Origin: Gluconacetobacter asukensis
GTDB lineage: Bacteria; Pseudomonadota; Alphaproteobacteria; Acetobacterales; Acetobacteraceae
Assembly (NCBI RefSeq): GCF_014174375.1
Contig: NZ_JABEQE010000015.1
Location: 1-64,000 of the forward strand
Direction of reading: 5' to 3'
DNA: 64,000 bases
Numbering within the stretch: position 1 is the first letter of the stretch; each line of letters starts with the position of its first letter. Shown one piece after another: positions 44,266 through 52,876 of this stretch. A program made the position numbers and the translations under genes. The notes under the pieces are model-generated. The model ran no database searches and was not told where the DNA came from. It saw nothing but the letters and a program-made list of their open reading frames with translations.

Positions 44266-45046
44266 GGAGCTGGTAAGCCGTTTGCCATAGCCAGGTTCCC
44301 CACATCGACGCGGCGAGGCCGGGGCCGAAGGGAATGGCCATGTCGCGGCCGATCCTGCCGCGTGTGATGACGAGAATGCCGCCGAGAGTCAGGAGCGCTG
44401 CCGCGAACACCACCATGGGCAGCGCGGCCGGTCCCAGCCATGCCCCGCCGGCCGCCAGCAGTTTTGCGTCGCCCAGCCCCAGCCCGTCATGGCCCCGCAG
44501 CCGGCGGTAAGCCAGCGCGATTCCGGTGAACAGGGCATAGCCGAGCAGGGCCGCCGTGCCGTGCGCCAGGAACGTGGTCCATCCGCCCATTGCCGCCAGT
44601 ACCAGCCCCACCGCCGTCAGCGGCAGGGTCAGGCTGTCCGGCAGGCGGAAGGTCTTGAAGTCGATTGCGGCCAGGACCAGCAGCCACCACCCGAACAGGC
44701 AGCCGCGCCAGATCGCCGCCGCCGCGAGCGGGCCGGTGGCGCCACCCGCGAAGGTTGCCAGCATGGCCAGGGCCGCGACGGCCAGGGCCAGGATTTCCAT
44801 GGCCGGATGGGAGGGGTCGATCGGGGCGTGGCAGGTGCGGCAGCGGCCCTTCTGCGCCAGGTAGCTGAGCAGCGGCACCAGTTCCCATAGGGTCAGGATC
44901 GTCCGGCAGCGGGGACAGGCCGAGCGGGCCAGGACCACGGGGTCGGCGCGGGGCAGGCGCCAGGCCAGCACCCCCAGGAACGACCCGATGAAGGGGGCCA
45001 GAAAGAGAGGTAGCCAGGGGGACGGCAGAGGGGGAGGGAGCTGCAT
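44258..45046 (-). CDS. gspO: Prepilin peptidase GspO (LsdO)
   Basis: This 262-residue polytopic aspartic protease and N-methyltransferase has the tetracysteine zinc site CPRC...CRTC (about residues 44-72). Catalytic Asp residues lie in AAIDFKTFRLPD and GLGLGDAKLLAAGG. It processes the pseudopilins GspG, H, I, J and K at the Gly-Phe junction. ATG 45046 is preferred because it gives the usual N-terminal membrane helix, 14 bases after gspG. Confidence 0.93.
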   Translation of the reverse strand: MQLPPPLPSPWLPLFLAPFIGSFLGVLAWRLPRADPVVLARSACPRCRTILTLWELVPLLSYLAQKGRCRTCHAPIDPSHPAMEILALAVAALAMLATFAGGATGPLAAAAIWRGCLFGWWLLVLAAIDFKTFRLPDSLTLPLTAVGLVLAAMGGWTTFLAHGTAALLGYALFTGIALAYRRLRGHDGLGLGDAKLLAAGGAWLGPAALPMVVFAAALLTLGGILVITRGRIGRDMAIPFGPGLAASMWGTWLWQTAYQLHG

Positions 45047-45060
45047 CGCCGGGGCGTTGT

Positions 45061-45507
45061 TCAGGGGTTGCAGATCATCGTTGCCCGATCGGCGGCATTG
45101 CCGCTGGAGCCGGCCGAGCACAGATCGTACTCATGCCCCGGCCGCTCGGAGGGATTGCGATAGATATAGGGATGGTGCCACGGATCGAGCGGGTCGGTGC
45201 CGTCCTTGACGTAGGGGCCGTTCCAGCTCTCGGCGCCGGACGGCCGGGCGACCAGGGCGTGGAGCCCGTCTTCGGTGCCGGGATAGCTGCCCATGTCCAG
45301 CCGGTACAGATCCAGCACCTCGCCCAGCCGCTGGATCGACTGCCGGGCCACCGAATTGCGGGCGCCGCCCAGCTGGCGCAGCGCGGCCGGGGCCACGAGG
45401 CCGATCAGCAGGCCGAGGATGGCGATCACGACCAGCAGTTCCAGAAGGGTGAAGCCGCCGTCGCGGCCATGCGGGGCGGAGGAAAAGGCGTGAGAAGATT
45501 TCGGCAT
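45061..45507 (-). CDS. gspG: T2SS major pseudopilin GspG (LsdG)
   Basis: This 148-residue protein has a long leader then GG|FTLLELLVVIAILGLLIGLV with Glu5, and the C-terminal calcium-site region (DPWHHPYIYRNP, HEYDLCSAG). It is the main subunit of the pseudopilus piston and the first gene of the operon, the operon promoter lying just upstream. The leader of about 17 residues is longer than average. The start at 45507 is chosen as the ATG nearest the helix. Confidence 0.93.
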   Translation of the reverse strand: MPKSSHAFSSAPHGRDGGFTLLELLVVIAILGLLIGLVAPAALRQLGGARNSVARQSIQRLGEVLDLYRLDMGSYPGTEDGLHALVARPSGAESWNGPYVKDGTDPLDPWHHPYIYRNPSERPGHEYDLCSAGSSGNAADRATMICNP

Positions 45508-45587
45508 CTTGAACCCGCTTTGCTGTGATAGGAAACGAGGCCGCCGCATCAGGGCCGGCATTCAGGATGGAAGGGCAGGACCCCGCC

Positions 45588-45998
45588 ATGGCGATTGCGT
45601 ATGTCGGCTGCATGGTGTTTGCGGCGTCGCTGTACCATCTGCCTCCGCGCATTCTGCCCTCGATCCAGGCGGTGGAGAATGGGCGGAACGGGCTGGTGCA
45701 TCATAATGCGAACGGTACGGATGATCTGGGTATCATGCAGGTCAATACGCTCTGGATCGATCCGATCGCCCGATTCACCCATGTCGCGCCGCAGATCGTC
45801 TATCGCAACCTGCTGGACCAGCCTTGCTATAATATCAGCGCGGCGGGTGCGATCATGCGTGTGTATCTGAATGAAACGCGCGGCGACCTGATGCGGGCGG
45901 TCGGCAATTATCATTCTCATACTGTCCTTCTGAACCAATCCTACCAGGCGCTGGTGCTGGCCTGGGCGCGGCGCCTGTTCCAGCCGACCTTGCCATAG
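45588..45998 (+). CDS. Lytic transglycosylase-like protein, divergent from the T2SS operon
   Basis: This protein of about 136 residues has a short hydrophobic N-terminus followed by a minimal SLT domain. Catalytic Glu lies in SIQAVENGRNG, and DLGIMQVN is the goose-lysozyme-type motif. It should cut peptidoglycan in the periplasm. It resembles the small VirB1/IagB-type enzymes that open the wall for secretion machines. The start is uncertain (45588 follows AGGA; 45567 is also possible). It shares a promoter region of about 80 bases with gspG and converges on lsdB with a 13-base gap. Confidence 0.82.
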   Translation: MAIAYVGCMVFAASLYHLPPRILPSIQAVENGRNGLVHHNANGTDDLGIMQVNTLWIDPIARFTHVAPQIVYRNLLDQPCYNISAAGAIMRVYLNETRGDLMRAVGNYHSHTVLLNQSYQALVLAWARRLFQPTLP

Positions 45999-46011
45999 AT
46001 GGGGCGTGCGA

Positions 46012-47616
46012 TCATCGGGCGGGTGCGGAGATGCTAAGGCCGGTGAACTGCGTGTGACCGCCATCGGAAAACAGCGACACACCGTTGCTGCCCGCGGGTG
46101 GGAAGACCAGATCGGTCATGCGCAGCACGCCGCCATTGGCGAAGAGTTCGACCGAATTGCGATCGACCACCAGATGCAGCGACACCACCCCGCCCGGCGC
46201 GGACAGGTGGGCGACATGCGCCAGGCTGAAACGGGGTGAGAACCCGACCTGGCCGGAATGGCTGCGATCGAGCGTGAGATTTCCCGATGTGAAATCGTAG
46301 CTGATCACGGTCCCTGTCCGGCCGTCCGGCGTCTGCCGCACGACGATGCCGGCGCGTGGCGCATCGCCCCGTCGCAGGGTCAGGTGGACATCCAGCACGT
46401 CTCCGCCCAGCGGGGCATGCCAGCTCTGGCCAGGACCCAGTTGCCGGTCGGAAAAGGCGGAGACGCCCTGCCGATGCACCAGATCTTCGTACGTCGCGGT
46501 TGGTGTCTGGATCAGGACGGGTTGGCCGTCGACCGTCTTCAGCGCCAGTTGGACGGGTAGCGTCATCTGTCCGCGCCAGGGAGATGTCGGGAGGGTGTCC
46601 GCGTAATCCCAGTTGCTCATCCACCCGATCAGCAGCGGCGCACCGGAGCCGGTATTGGCGAAGCGGATCGCCGCATACTGGTCGGCGCCGTGATCCAGCC
46701 AATGATAGGCCGATGGATCTGACCCTTCCGGCGGCAATGTGTCGGGCGTGAAGCGGGTGCCGTCGAAGCGTCCGACGAAATATTGCACGCCCGATCCGCC
46801 GGCGATGCTCCAGGGATTGACGCTGACGATCATCGCCCAGCGTGTGTCATGCGGATTGCCGTCCAGGGCCAGCGGTATCAGCAAAGGCATTTCCCACAAC
46901 ATGCCCGGCTTGCGGTAGCCGGACGGCTGGAAATCGCTCAGGAAGGACCAGTGCAGCAGGTCGGTCGACCGGTACAGCTTGACCAGCTGCGCATCGGCGA
47001 CAACCGTGGTCATGATCCAGCATTGGCCCTGCGGGTACCAGACAATCGACGGGTCGCGGAATTGTCTTGAATCCGGCTGCAGGGTCAGGATCGGATTGTG
47101 ATCGTAGGCCTGCCAGTGCGCGCCGCGATCCAGACTGTAGGACAGGGACTGGGCCTGCGTGTCCTCAGGGTGCGCGGGATTGCCGTGGAAGACCGAGGTA
47201 TGAAATGCCAGCAGTGGCGGTGCGGAGGCGCTGCCCAGCCCGGAGCGGTTCTGGCTGTCATAGACGACGGTGCCGGAGAAGATATCCTCCTGCGGGGTGG
47301 CGGGGAGGGCGATGTCTTGCTCCTGCCAGTGCAGCAGGTCGGTGCTGGTGGCGTGCCCCCATGACATGGGGCCCCAGACCATGCCGGCCGGATTGTACTG
47401 GTAGAAAAGATGATAGGTACCGTCGAGAAGAAACGGACCGTTCGGGTCGTTCACCCAATGTTCGGCGGGTGAGAAATGCAGGGCCGGCCGCCATTGGGGT
47501 GTGGGTGCCTCCTGCGCCCGCAGGTGCGGCGGCAGCATCAGAAACAGGCATGCCACGGCGAGCACGCGGCAGCGAAGGACAATGTCGAACCGGGCCGTAT
47601 GAACGGATCTTTTCAT
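46012..47616 (-). CDS. lsdB: Exo-levanase LsdB (GH32)
   Basis: This 534-residue secreted glycosidase has a signal peptide (about residues 1-34, ending LRAQ). The five-bladed propeller has nucleophile Asp57 in WVNDPNG, the transition-state Asp in FRDPSIVW and the acid/base Glu in WEMPLL. A C-terminal beta-sandwich follows. It releases fructose from levan and fructans. ATG 47628 (MPRKMKRS) is an alternative start. It forms an operon with lsdA, with a strong hairpin between them that should reduce its expression. The pairing is known from G. diazotrophicus. Confidence 0.92.
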   Translation of the reverse strand: MKRSVHTARFDIVLRCRVLAVACLFLMLPPHLRAQEAPTPQWRPALHFSPAEHWVNDPNGPFLLDGTYHLFYQYNPAGMVWGPMSWGHATSTDLLHWQEQDIALPATPQEDIFSGTVVYDSQNRSGLGSASAPPLLAFHTSVFHGNPAHPEDTQAQSLSYSLDRGAHWQAYDHNPILTLQPDSRQFRDPSIVWYPQGQCWIMTTVVADAQLVKLYRSTDLLHWSFLSDFQPSGYRKPGMLWEMPLLIPLALDGNPHDTRWAMIVSVNPWSIAGGSGVQYFVGRFDGTRFTPDTLPPEGSDPSAYHWLDHGADQYAAIRFANTGSGAPLLIGWMSNWDYADTLPTSPWRGQMTLPVQLALKTVDGQPVLIQTPTATYEDLVHRQGVSAFSDRQLGPGQSWHAPLGGDVLDVHLTLRRGDAPRAGIVVRQTPDGRTGTVISYDFTSGNLTLDRSHSGQVGFSPRFSLAHVAHLSAPGGVVSLHLVVDRNSVELFANGGVLRMTDLVFPPAGSNGVSLFSDGGHTQFTGLSISAPAR

Positions 47617-47647
47617 CTTCCTGGGCATGGTTCCCGCGAATCGGAAA

Positions 47648-47684
47648 ACCGGCCCCTTCCGGGATGGTCCCGGAAAGGGCCGGT
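47648..47684 (-). terminator. Strong hairpin between lsdA and lsdB, probable attenuator
   Basis: ACCGGCCCCTTCCGGGA pairs with TCCCGGAAAGGGCCGGT around a 3-base loop with one mismatch. On the minus strand it is followed by TTTTCC, and it starts 11 bases after the lsdA stop. It is a likely partial terminator setting a high lsdA to lsdB ratio. Confidence 0.8.
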
Positions 47685-47695
47685 CTGGCCTTGTA

Positions 47696-49432
47696 CTATT
47701 TGTTCGTGTTGACGAAAGCGTTGACCTGGCCGGTGGTGTTGGGCCCGATCGAAACATTCTGGCTGATCAGGTCCTGGATGAAGGCGGAGACGTTGGTGTC
47801 CGCGCTGTTGGCCGGGATGTCGCCATAGCCGCCCAGGCCGCCATTGCCGTAGCGCAGGTCGACCGCCGAGGCGTCGGCGCGGATGCCCAGCTTGACCGTC
47901 GGTGACAGCGTGCCGCCGCGACGGTTTTCGACCGTGTCGATGAAGGATTCGACCAGGCCGCCTGGCATCACATAGTGAGAGTAGGACTGGAAGGCCCGCG
48001 GGTTCTGCTGCGGATTGGCATCATAGTCGGTGCCTGCCGCCTGGTTGAGGTCCGTGGGGTTGCCCAGCACGAGGCCGCTGCCATAGTTCATGGGCTGGAA
48101 GTCGCTGCGGATGCCGTTGCCGACGAAGCCGTATACGCCGTCCGGACCATCCACACCCGCCGCGTAGGTCGTGCGGTGGCTGATGGTGAAGATGTAGTAT
48201 TTTCCGTTCTTGATATACATCTGGGGACGTTCGGTCTGATCGTTGACGCAGTTGGCCGAGATCAGCGGCGTCAGGAACTTCCATTTCGATAGCGATGAAT
48301 CCTCGGCCACCGCGAGGCCGATCGCCGCCTTCTGATAATAGGCGCCGCTATCGAGGACTTGCTGAACGGTTTCGGCGTGCGGATCGTTCGGGCGGTAGCC
48401 CAGATCCTCGGCGGTGCAGTTCGCGACACCGCGCTGGCCGGCGGTATTGCCCTCGAACACCATGTAGTTCACGCCGGGATGGTTCGGGTCCTCGAAGGTG
48501 AACGGATCGCGGAAGTTATAGTACGGGTTCTGCGCCCCGTTCTGGTAAAGCACGCCGTCAGGACGCAGAAGCGGTGTGTGGGTGGTGAAGCCGGTGAACC
48601 AGACATGGTTGAAATCGGCATGGATCTGGCCCAGGCTCTGGGTGATCACCGCCTGGGCGGGGGTGATATCCTGCCCGGACGCGTCGCGGTTGAACGCCAT
48701 GTCCGTGTAGAACAGCGATACCTTGTTGTCGCGCGGGTCCAGCAGGCGCATCGAGCCCGACCATTCCGCCGTGATCGTGTAGGTGGTGCCGGCGAAGACC
48801 TGTTCCTGCGCGCCTTCCGGAATCAGGAGGCCACCATAGATCCAGCCGCCGTTCGCGGGGCGCTGGTCGGCCCGAATCCCGGCGCGGCGATAGAAGAAGC
48901 CGATGCGGGCGTGGGTATGGCGATCGTCGAAGCCATATCCGGCATTCTTGTCCGCCGTCAGGCAGAAGATGACTTCCCAGCCATTATAGCTGAACTGATC
49001 GGCATGCTTGTCGATCAGGGTCCAGGTGTCCCATACCCAGACATCCGGATTGATGGTCGGGAAATCTGCAGGAATACCGGGCATGATCAGCTGGGAGGGC
49101 AACGAGTTCTGCCCCGCCGGGACCGACGGGTTCGACTGTGCCTTGATCTGCAGCGCGTCGGCGCGTGTCCAGCGGGCCGTAAAGTCCCCGTCGGGCGCAT
49201 AGGCCTGTTGGGTATGGATCGTCGGCAGGGGGAAGCCAGGCACGCCGGTCAGCGAACTCCCCGGGAACATCCGGCCCGCGTGGGGCATCATGCCTGGATG
49301 GGGGGCGACACGGAGCGCCTCCTGCCGGGCATTCTGCGTCTGCGCGAATGCTGTCTGGGTAGCCGTGGCGGCGATCAACGATCCGGCCACTGCCATTGTG
49401 AATATTGATTTTTTCCGGCGTATGTTTGCCAT
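47696..49432 (-). CDS. lsdA: Levansucrase LsdA (GH68)
   Basis: This 578-residue secreted enzyme converts sucrose to levan, fructo-oligosaccharides and glucose. The signal peptide runs to about residue 30 (TAFAQ). Catalytic Asp135 lies in VWVWDTWTL, Asp309 in NFRDPFTFEDP and Glu401 in NDQTERPQ; Cys339 and Cys395 correspond to the disulfide of G. diazotrophicus LsdA. It differs from that protein at many positions, mainly in the N- and C-terminal ends, so the source is a related species. ATG 49432 follows AAGGAGGG. The T2SS encoded next door is its known export route in that relative. Confidence 0.96.
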   Translation of the reverse strand: MANIRRKKSIFTMAVAGSLIAATATQTAFAQTQNARQEALRVAPHPGMMPHAGRMFPGSSLTGVPGFPLPTIHTQQAYAPDGDFTARWTRADALQIKAQSNPSVPAGQNSLPSQLIMPGIPADFPTINPDVWVWDTWTLIDKHADQFSYNGWEVIFCLTADKNAGYGFDDRHTHARIGFFYRRAGIRADQRPANGGWIYGGLLIPEGAQEQVFAGTTYTITAEWSGSMRLLDPRDNKVSLFYTDMAFNRDASGQDITPAQAVITQSLGQIHADFNHVWFTGFTTHTPLLRPDGVLYQNGAQNPYYNFRDPFTFEDPNHPGVNYMVFEGNTAGQRGVANCTAEDLGYRPNDPHAETVQQVLDSGAYYQKAAIGLAVAEDSSLSKWKFLTPLISANCVNDQTERPQMYIKNGKYYIFTISHRTTYAAGVDGPDGVYGFVGNGIRSDFQPMNYGSGLVLGNPTDLNQAAGTDYDANPQQNPRAFQSYSHYVMPGGLVESFIDTVENRRGGTLSPTVKLGIRADASAVDLRYGNGGLGGYGDIPANSADTNVSAFIQDLISQNVSIGPNTTGQVNAFVNTNK

Positions 49433-50063
49433 ATCACCCTCCTTCCGTATGACGCACTCCTGGTCGAGGAGCATGCCTCATGACCGTGCATTCGTCGACA
49501 AAATGTTGATTTACAACGGCTTATGTCTGTCGCCTTCGGGGCAGGGGAGAGAAGATCACTTTTTGGTTACAGGAGTCAAATTTAATTTGATGACGAATTT
49601 GCGGCAAATTCGTGTCGGTTTCGATGAAATATCAATATTAAACGGCACCATTCGTGTAAAAAATAGTAAATTTTTCATTAAAATAAATGTATTCAAATGA
49701 ATATGCCGCTTCGAATCGGTCTAAAATGTGGCAGATTTATTTTTACTTGATCTCTGCCTGAAGGGCATCGTCGTGGCCGTGATCCCAGCGTCCGACGGAT
49801 AGGCGAGAAACGATGCGGGCAAGCCCATAGTTCCCGTTCGGCCCGCGAATGGAACATGGCGGTGCCATGAACCTGGAGCATCACCAGCCGGATGTGTGGA
49901 GGTCCATCATCCGTCGCATTGCGGATCGTTCGATGGTCATGTCTCGCGGCTGCGGGCGGAAGGATGTGTTGTTGAAAGCAGGAAACTGAAGCATTGTCGG
50001 TGGGCCGGTGCGGGCGTGCCCGCGTGAACGTGACGGCGGCCGCGATATCGTCGATCGCGGCGC
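49433..50063 (-). promoter_or_regulatory. 631-base region upstream of lsdA with two inverted repeats
   Basis: No gene is supported. Bases 49540-49750 are strongly AT-rich against the local background. TCAAATTTAATTTGA (49576-49590) is a perfect palindrome with three central bases. ACGAATTTG (49593-49601) and CAAATTCGT (49605-49613) are a perfect inverted repeat with CGG between. The two sites adjoin and lie about 145-180 bases before the lsdA ATG, so they are candidate operators of the levan operon. The right part (49750-50063) is GC-rich and featureless. Confidence 0.55.
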
Positions 50064-51026
50064 ATGGAGGAAATGACCGGACCGATGACCCTGTCCAGAC
50101 GTTCGACCCTTGCCCTGGGTTTCGCCGGGTTGGCGCTGCCCCTGCGGGCGCCGGCCGCGCATGCTGCGGTTACGGCCATCAGGATCGGCTACCAGAAATT
50201 CGGCACGCTGATCCTGCTGAAGCAGAAGCGTTTTCTGGAGGAAGCCCTGGCGCCGCGAGGGATTGCGGTACAATGGGCGCAGTTTCCGGCGGGGCCGCCG
50301 ATGTTGCAGGCCATGGCCGCCGGTGCGCTGGAATTCGGCCAGACGGGCGATCTGCCGCCGATCTTCGCCCAGGCGAGCGCGCCCGGCATGCTGGTCTATG
50401 CGGGGCATGAGCCGCAGGTGGGGTCGAGCGAGGCGATTATCGTGCCTGCGGGAAGCCCGATCCATGCGATCGGAGATCTGCGGGGGCGCAAGGTTGCCGT
50501 GACGCGGGGATCGGATGCGCACTGGCTGCTGCTGGCCGCGCTGCTGAAGAATGGATTGAGCCTGCGTGACGTCGATGTGACGTACCTGCTGCCTTCCGCC
50601 GCGCGCCCGGCATTCGAGACGGGGGTGGTCGATGCCTGGTCGATCTGGGACCCGTACCTGTCGGCCGCGGGCAGCGATCTGCGCGTTCTGGCGACCGGTG
50701 CCGATATCGGGGGCGGGGTCCAGTTTTTTATGACCCGGCGTGAATTCGCGCGGCTTCAGCCCGATCTGCTGAAGACGATCCGCGATGCCGTGGCGCGATG
50801 CGATGCGTGGGCGCAGGCCAGCAAGCCGGAGGTGGTGCGGATTCTCGCCGATGCCACGGGGCTCGATCCGGCGGTGGTTGGACGGTCGGTGGAGAAGATT
50901 ACCTACGGCATCCAGCCGGTGGGGGCCGATATCCTGGCCGGGCAGCAGAGAATGGCGGATATCTTCCACCGGGAGGGGCAACTGCCGGTGGCAGTGGATG
51001 TCCGCAACGCCGCGCTGCCGCCATAG
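50064..51026 (+). CDS. Orphan ABC transporter substrate-binding protein, SsuA/TauA-like
   Basis: This protein of about 320 residues has an N-terminal signal with a twin-Arg motif (SRRSTLALGFAGLALP), then RIGYQKFGTLILLKQK, VQWAQFPAGPPMLQAMAAGALEFGQTGD and VAVTRGSDAHWLL, the aliphatic sulfonate/taurine binding pattern. It should bind a sulfonate or similar anion in the periplasm. No permease or ATPase gene adjoins it. The start is uncertain (50064, 50073 or 50085). The FAD protein downstream, 275 bases away, may be unrelated. Confidence 0.83.
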   Translation: MEEMTGPMTLSRRSTLALGFAGLALPLRAPAAHAAVTAIRIGYQKFGTLILLKQKRFLEEALAPRGIAVQWAQFPAGPPMLQAMAAGALEFGQTGDLPPIFAQASAPGMLVYAGHEPQVGSSEAIIVPAGSPIHAIGDLRGRKVAVTRGSDAHWLLLAALLKNGLSLRDVDVTYLLPSAARPAFETGVVDAWSIWDPYLSAAGSDLRVLATGADIGGGVQFFMTRREFARLQPDLLKTIRDAVARCDAWAQASKPEVVRILADATGLDPAVVGRSVEKITYGIQPVGADILAGQQRMADIFHREGQLPVAVDVRNAALPP

Positions 51027-51126
51027 GCAGCGCGCCAGGGCCGCTCTCGGGACCTTTCGCTGTTATCATTCGTTACTCTGTCCATCCTTTCCTCGTGGTC
51101 GTCGGATCTGCGAAGGAGGGTAAGAG

Positions 51127-51193
51127 GCTTTTGAAACAGCCTTTGAGAGCCTGACTGAAAACGCGCGTCGGATCGCCGCCAGCGCGCATTTCC
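51127..51193. repeat. Compound repeat: solo MITE-like end plus dispersed palindrome copy
   Basis: GCTTTTGAAACAGCC at 51127-51141 matches the right end of the 29445-29599 element. Fifteen bases on, 51157-51193 matches the dispersed palindrome (GAAAACGCGCG, then TCGCCGCC, then GCGCGCATTTCCGG). The same two sequence types sit together in both places. No gene lies in 51027-51301. Confidence 0.5.
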
Positions 51194-51301
51194 GGTCGGG
51201 CTCCTGGATCGGATCGGGGATACGACATCATGAAGACCATCCTGCGCAACCGGTCATGGCGCTGTTGCCGCTATTGTCGCCTGGGCTGACGGAGGCGGAC
51301 C

Positions 51302-52624
51302 ATGGCAGGGACGGTCGCGATCGTTGGTGGGGGTGCGAGCGGTGCCCTGGCGGCGATCCATCTGGCGCGACAGGTGAATCCGCCGAACCTTGTGGTGATC
51401 GAGCCCCGGGAGGAACTGGGGCTGGGCATTGCCTATGCGACGCGCAGCCCCGCCCATCTGCTGAATGTCCGCGCGGGGAACATGAGCGCCTTTTCCGACG
51501 TGCCGGACCATTTTCTGGACTGGCTGCGGCGGGAGCATGATCCCTCGGCCGACGCGGGCACCTTCGCGCCGCGCATGGTGTTTGGACGGTACCTTCAGAC
51601 CCTGGTGGCCCGGTCCGGTGCCGTTCATTGCCGGCGAGGGGCCGTGGCGGTGAAGGTGGAGGGCGAGGCGGCGTCGGTCGTCCTTGCGGATGGCGGGAGC
51701 ATCCCGGCCAGTCGCGTCGTGTTGGCATTGGGGCATTTTCCGCCGGTCGACCTGCCGCGAATCAGCGCCGATGCCCTCTCGGGGGGCCTCTATCATCGCG
51801 ATCCCTGGCGTGATTTTCCGCTGCCTTCCGATCGCGATTCGCCGGTCGTTCTGATCGGGACGGGGCTGACGGCGGTGGATATGCTGCTGCGCCTGCGGGA
51901 AAAGGGGCATCGCGGGCCGGTCACCATGGTGTCCAGGCACGGCCTGCTGAGCCTGGGCCACGCGCCCTGTGCGCCGGGTGCGGGGCCCGCGGTGCCGGAT
52001 TCGACGGCGCCCTCCGCCGGCGCCTATCTGGCGGCGTTTCGGAGCGCTGTGCGGAATGGGGCGGCCTGGCGGGCGGCCGTCGACAGTCTGCGGGGAACGA
52101 GCAACCCGTTATGGGCGCGCCTGCCGACGGGCGAGAAGGCGCGGTTCAGGCGGCATCTGTTTCATTACTGGAGCGTGGCACGGCATCGCATGGCGCCGTG
52201 CATCGCGGAACAAGTGGAGCGGGAGCAGCGAGCGGGGCTTCTGGCCATTCGCCGCGGGCATGTGCAGGATCTGGCGATGTCGGGCGGGGTTGGACATCTG
52301 ACGATCGTGACGTCAGGGGTGACGGAAAGCCTGGCCGCATCATGCGTCATCAACTGCACCGGGCCGGTCACCGACTACCGGAAGGTCCAATCCCCGTTGC
52401 TGAGGGCGCTCTTCCTGGACGGACATGCGGTCGCCGGGGATTTGGGCGTGACGCTGGCGACCGATGCCGAGGGTGCGCTTGAGGGGGCATCCGGTGCCTG
52501 TTCGCGGGTGTTGTACGCGATCGGGCCCATGCGGGCCGGAACCCTGTTCGAGACGACGGCGATCCCCGAGATCCGGCAGCAGGCCCGGGACCTGGCCATG
52601 CATCTGGCGGGGATGCATTCGTAA
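51302..52624 (+). CDS. FAD/NAD(P)-binding protein, YdhS-like
   Basis: This 440-residue protein starts with a dinucleotide-binding fold (VAIVGGGASGALAAIHLA) and continues with HLLNVRAGNMSAFSD, the pattern of the NAD(P)-binding-9 family that includes E. coli YdhS. A second nucleotide motif, VVLIGTGLTAVDMLL, lies near residue 182. It is probably a cytoplasmic flavoprotein oxidoreductase of unknown substrate. ATG 51302 follows GGAGGCGG. It is apparently monocistronic, lying between the SsuA-like protein and a GGDEF-EAL gene. Confidence 0.82.
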   Translation: MAGTVAIVGGGASGALAAIHLARQVNPPNLVVIEPREELGLGIAYATRSPAHLLNVRAGNMSAFSDVPDHFLDWLRREHDPSADAGTFAPRMVFGRYLQTLVARSGAVHCRRGAVAVKVEGEAASVVLADGGSIPASRVVLALGHFPPVDLPRISADALSGGLYHRDPWRDFPLPSDRDSPVVLIGTGLTAVDMLLRLREKGHRGPVTMVSRHGLLSLGHAPCAPGAGPAVPDSTAPSAGAYLAAFRSAVRNGAAWRAAVDSLRGTSNPLWARLPTGEKARFRRHLFHYWSVARHRMAPCIAEQVEREQRAGLLAIRRGHVQDLAMSGGVGHLTIVTSGVTESLAASCVINCTGPVTDYRKVQSPLLRALFLDGHAVAGDLGVTLATDAEGALEGASGACSRVLYAIGPMRAGTLFETTAIPEIRQQARDLAMHLAGMHS

Positions 52625-52876
52625 CCAGGTGGCACGCACCGGCTTCTATCGGGAGCAAAAGAGTGGACAATAAAATCGTCCGTTGCGATAGAGAATACGA
52701 TGTTCTTTAATCGTCCGGATGGTGCTGTGGATCTGATGATCCTGGTATGATGTCCGAAATAAAAAATTCTTGTTCAGATCGGATGTACCTGGTCGACTGC
52801 GTGAATTCTATGTATTTTTGTTTTTTTATGTGCGAAATGGTCGTAATTCATTGAGCATGCAGTTGAAGGTTCCGCA

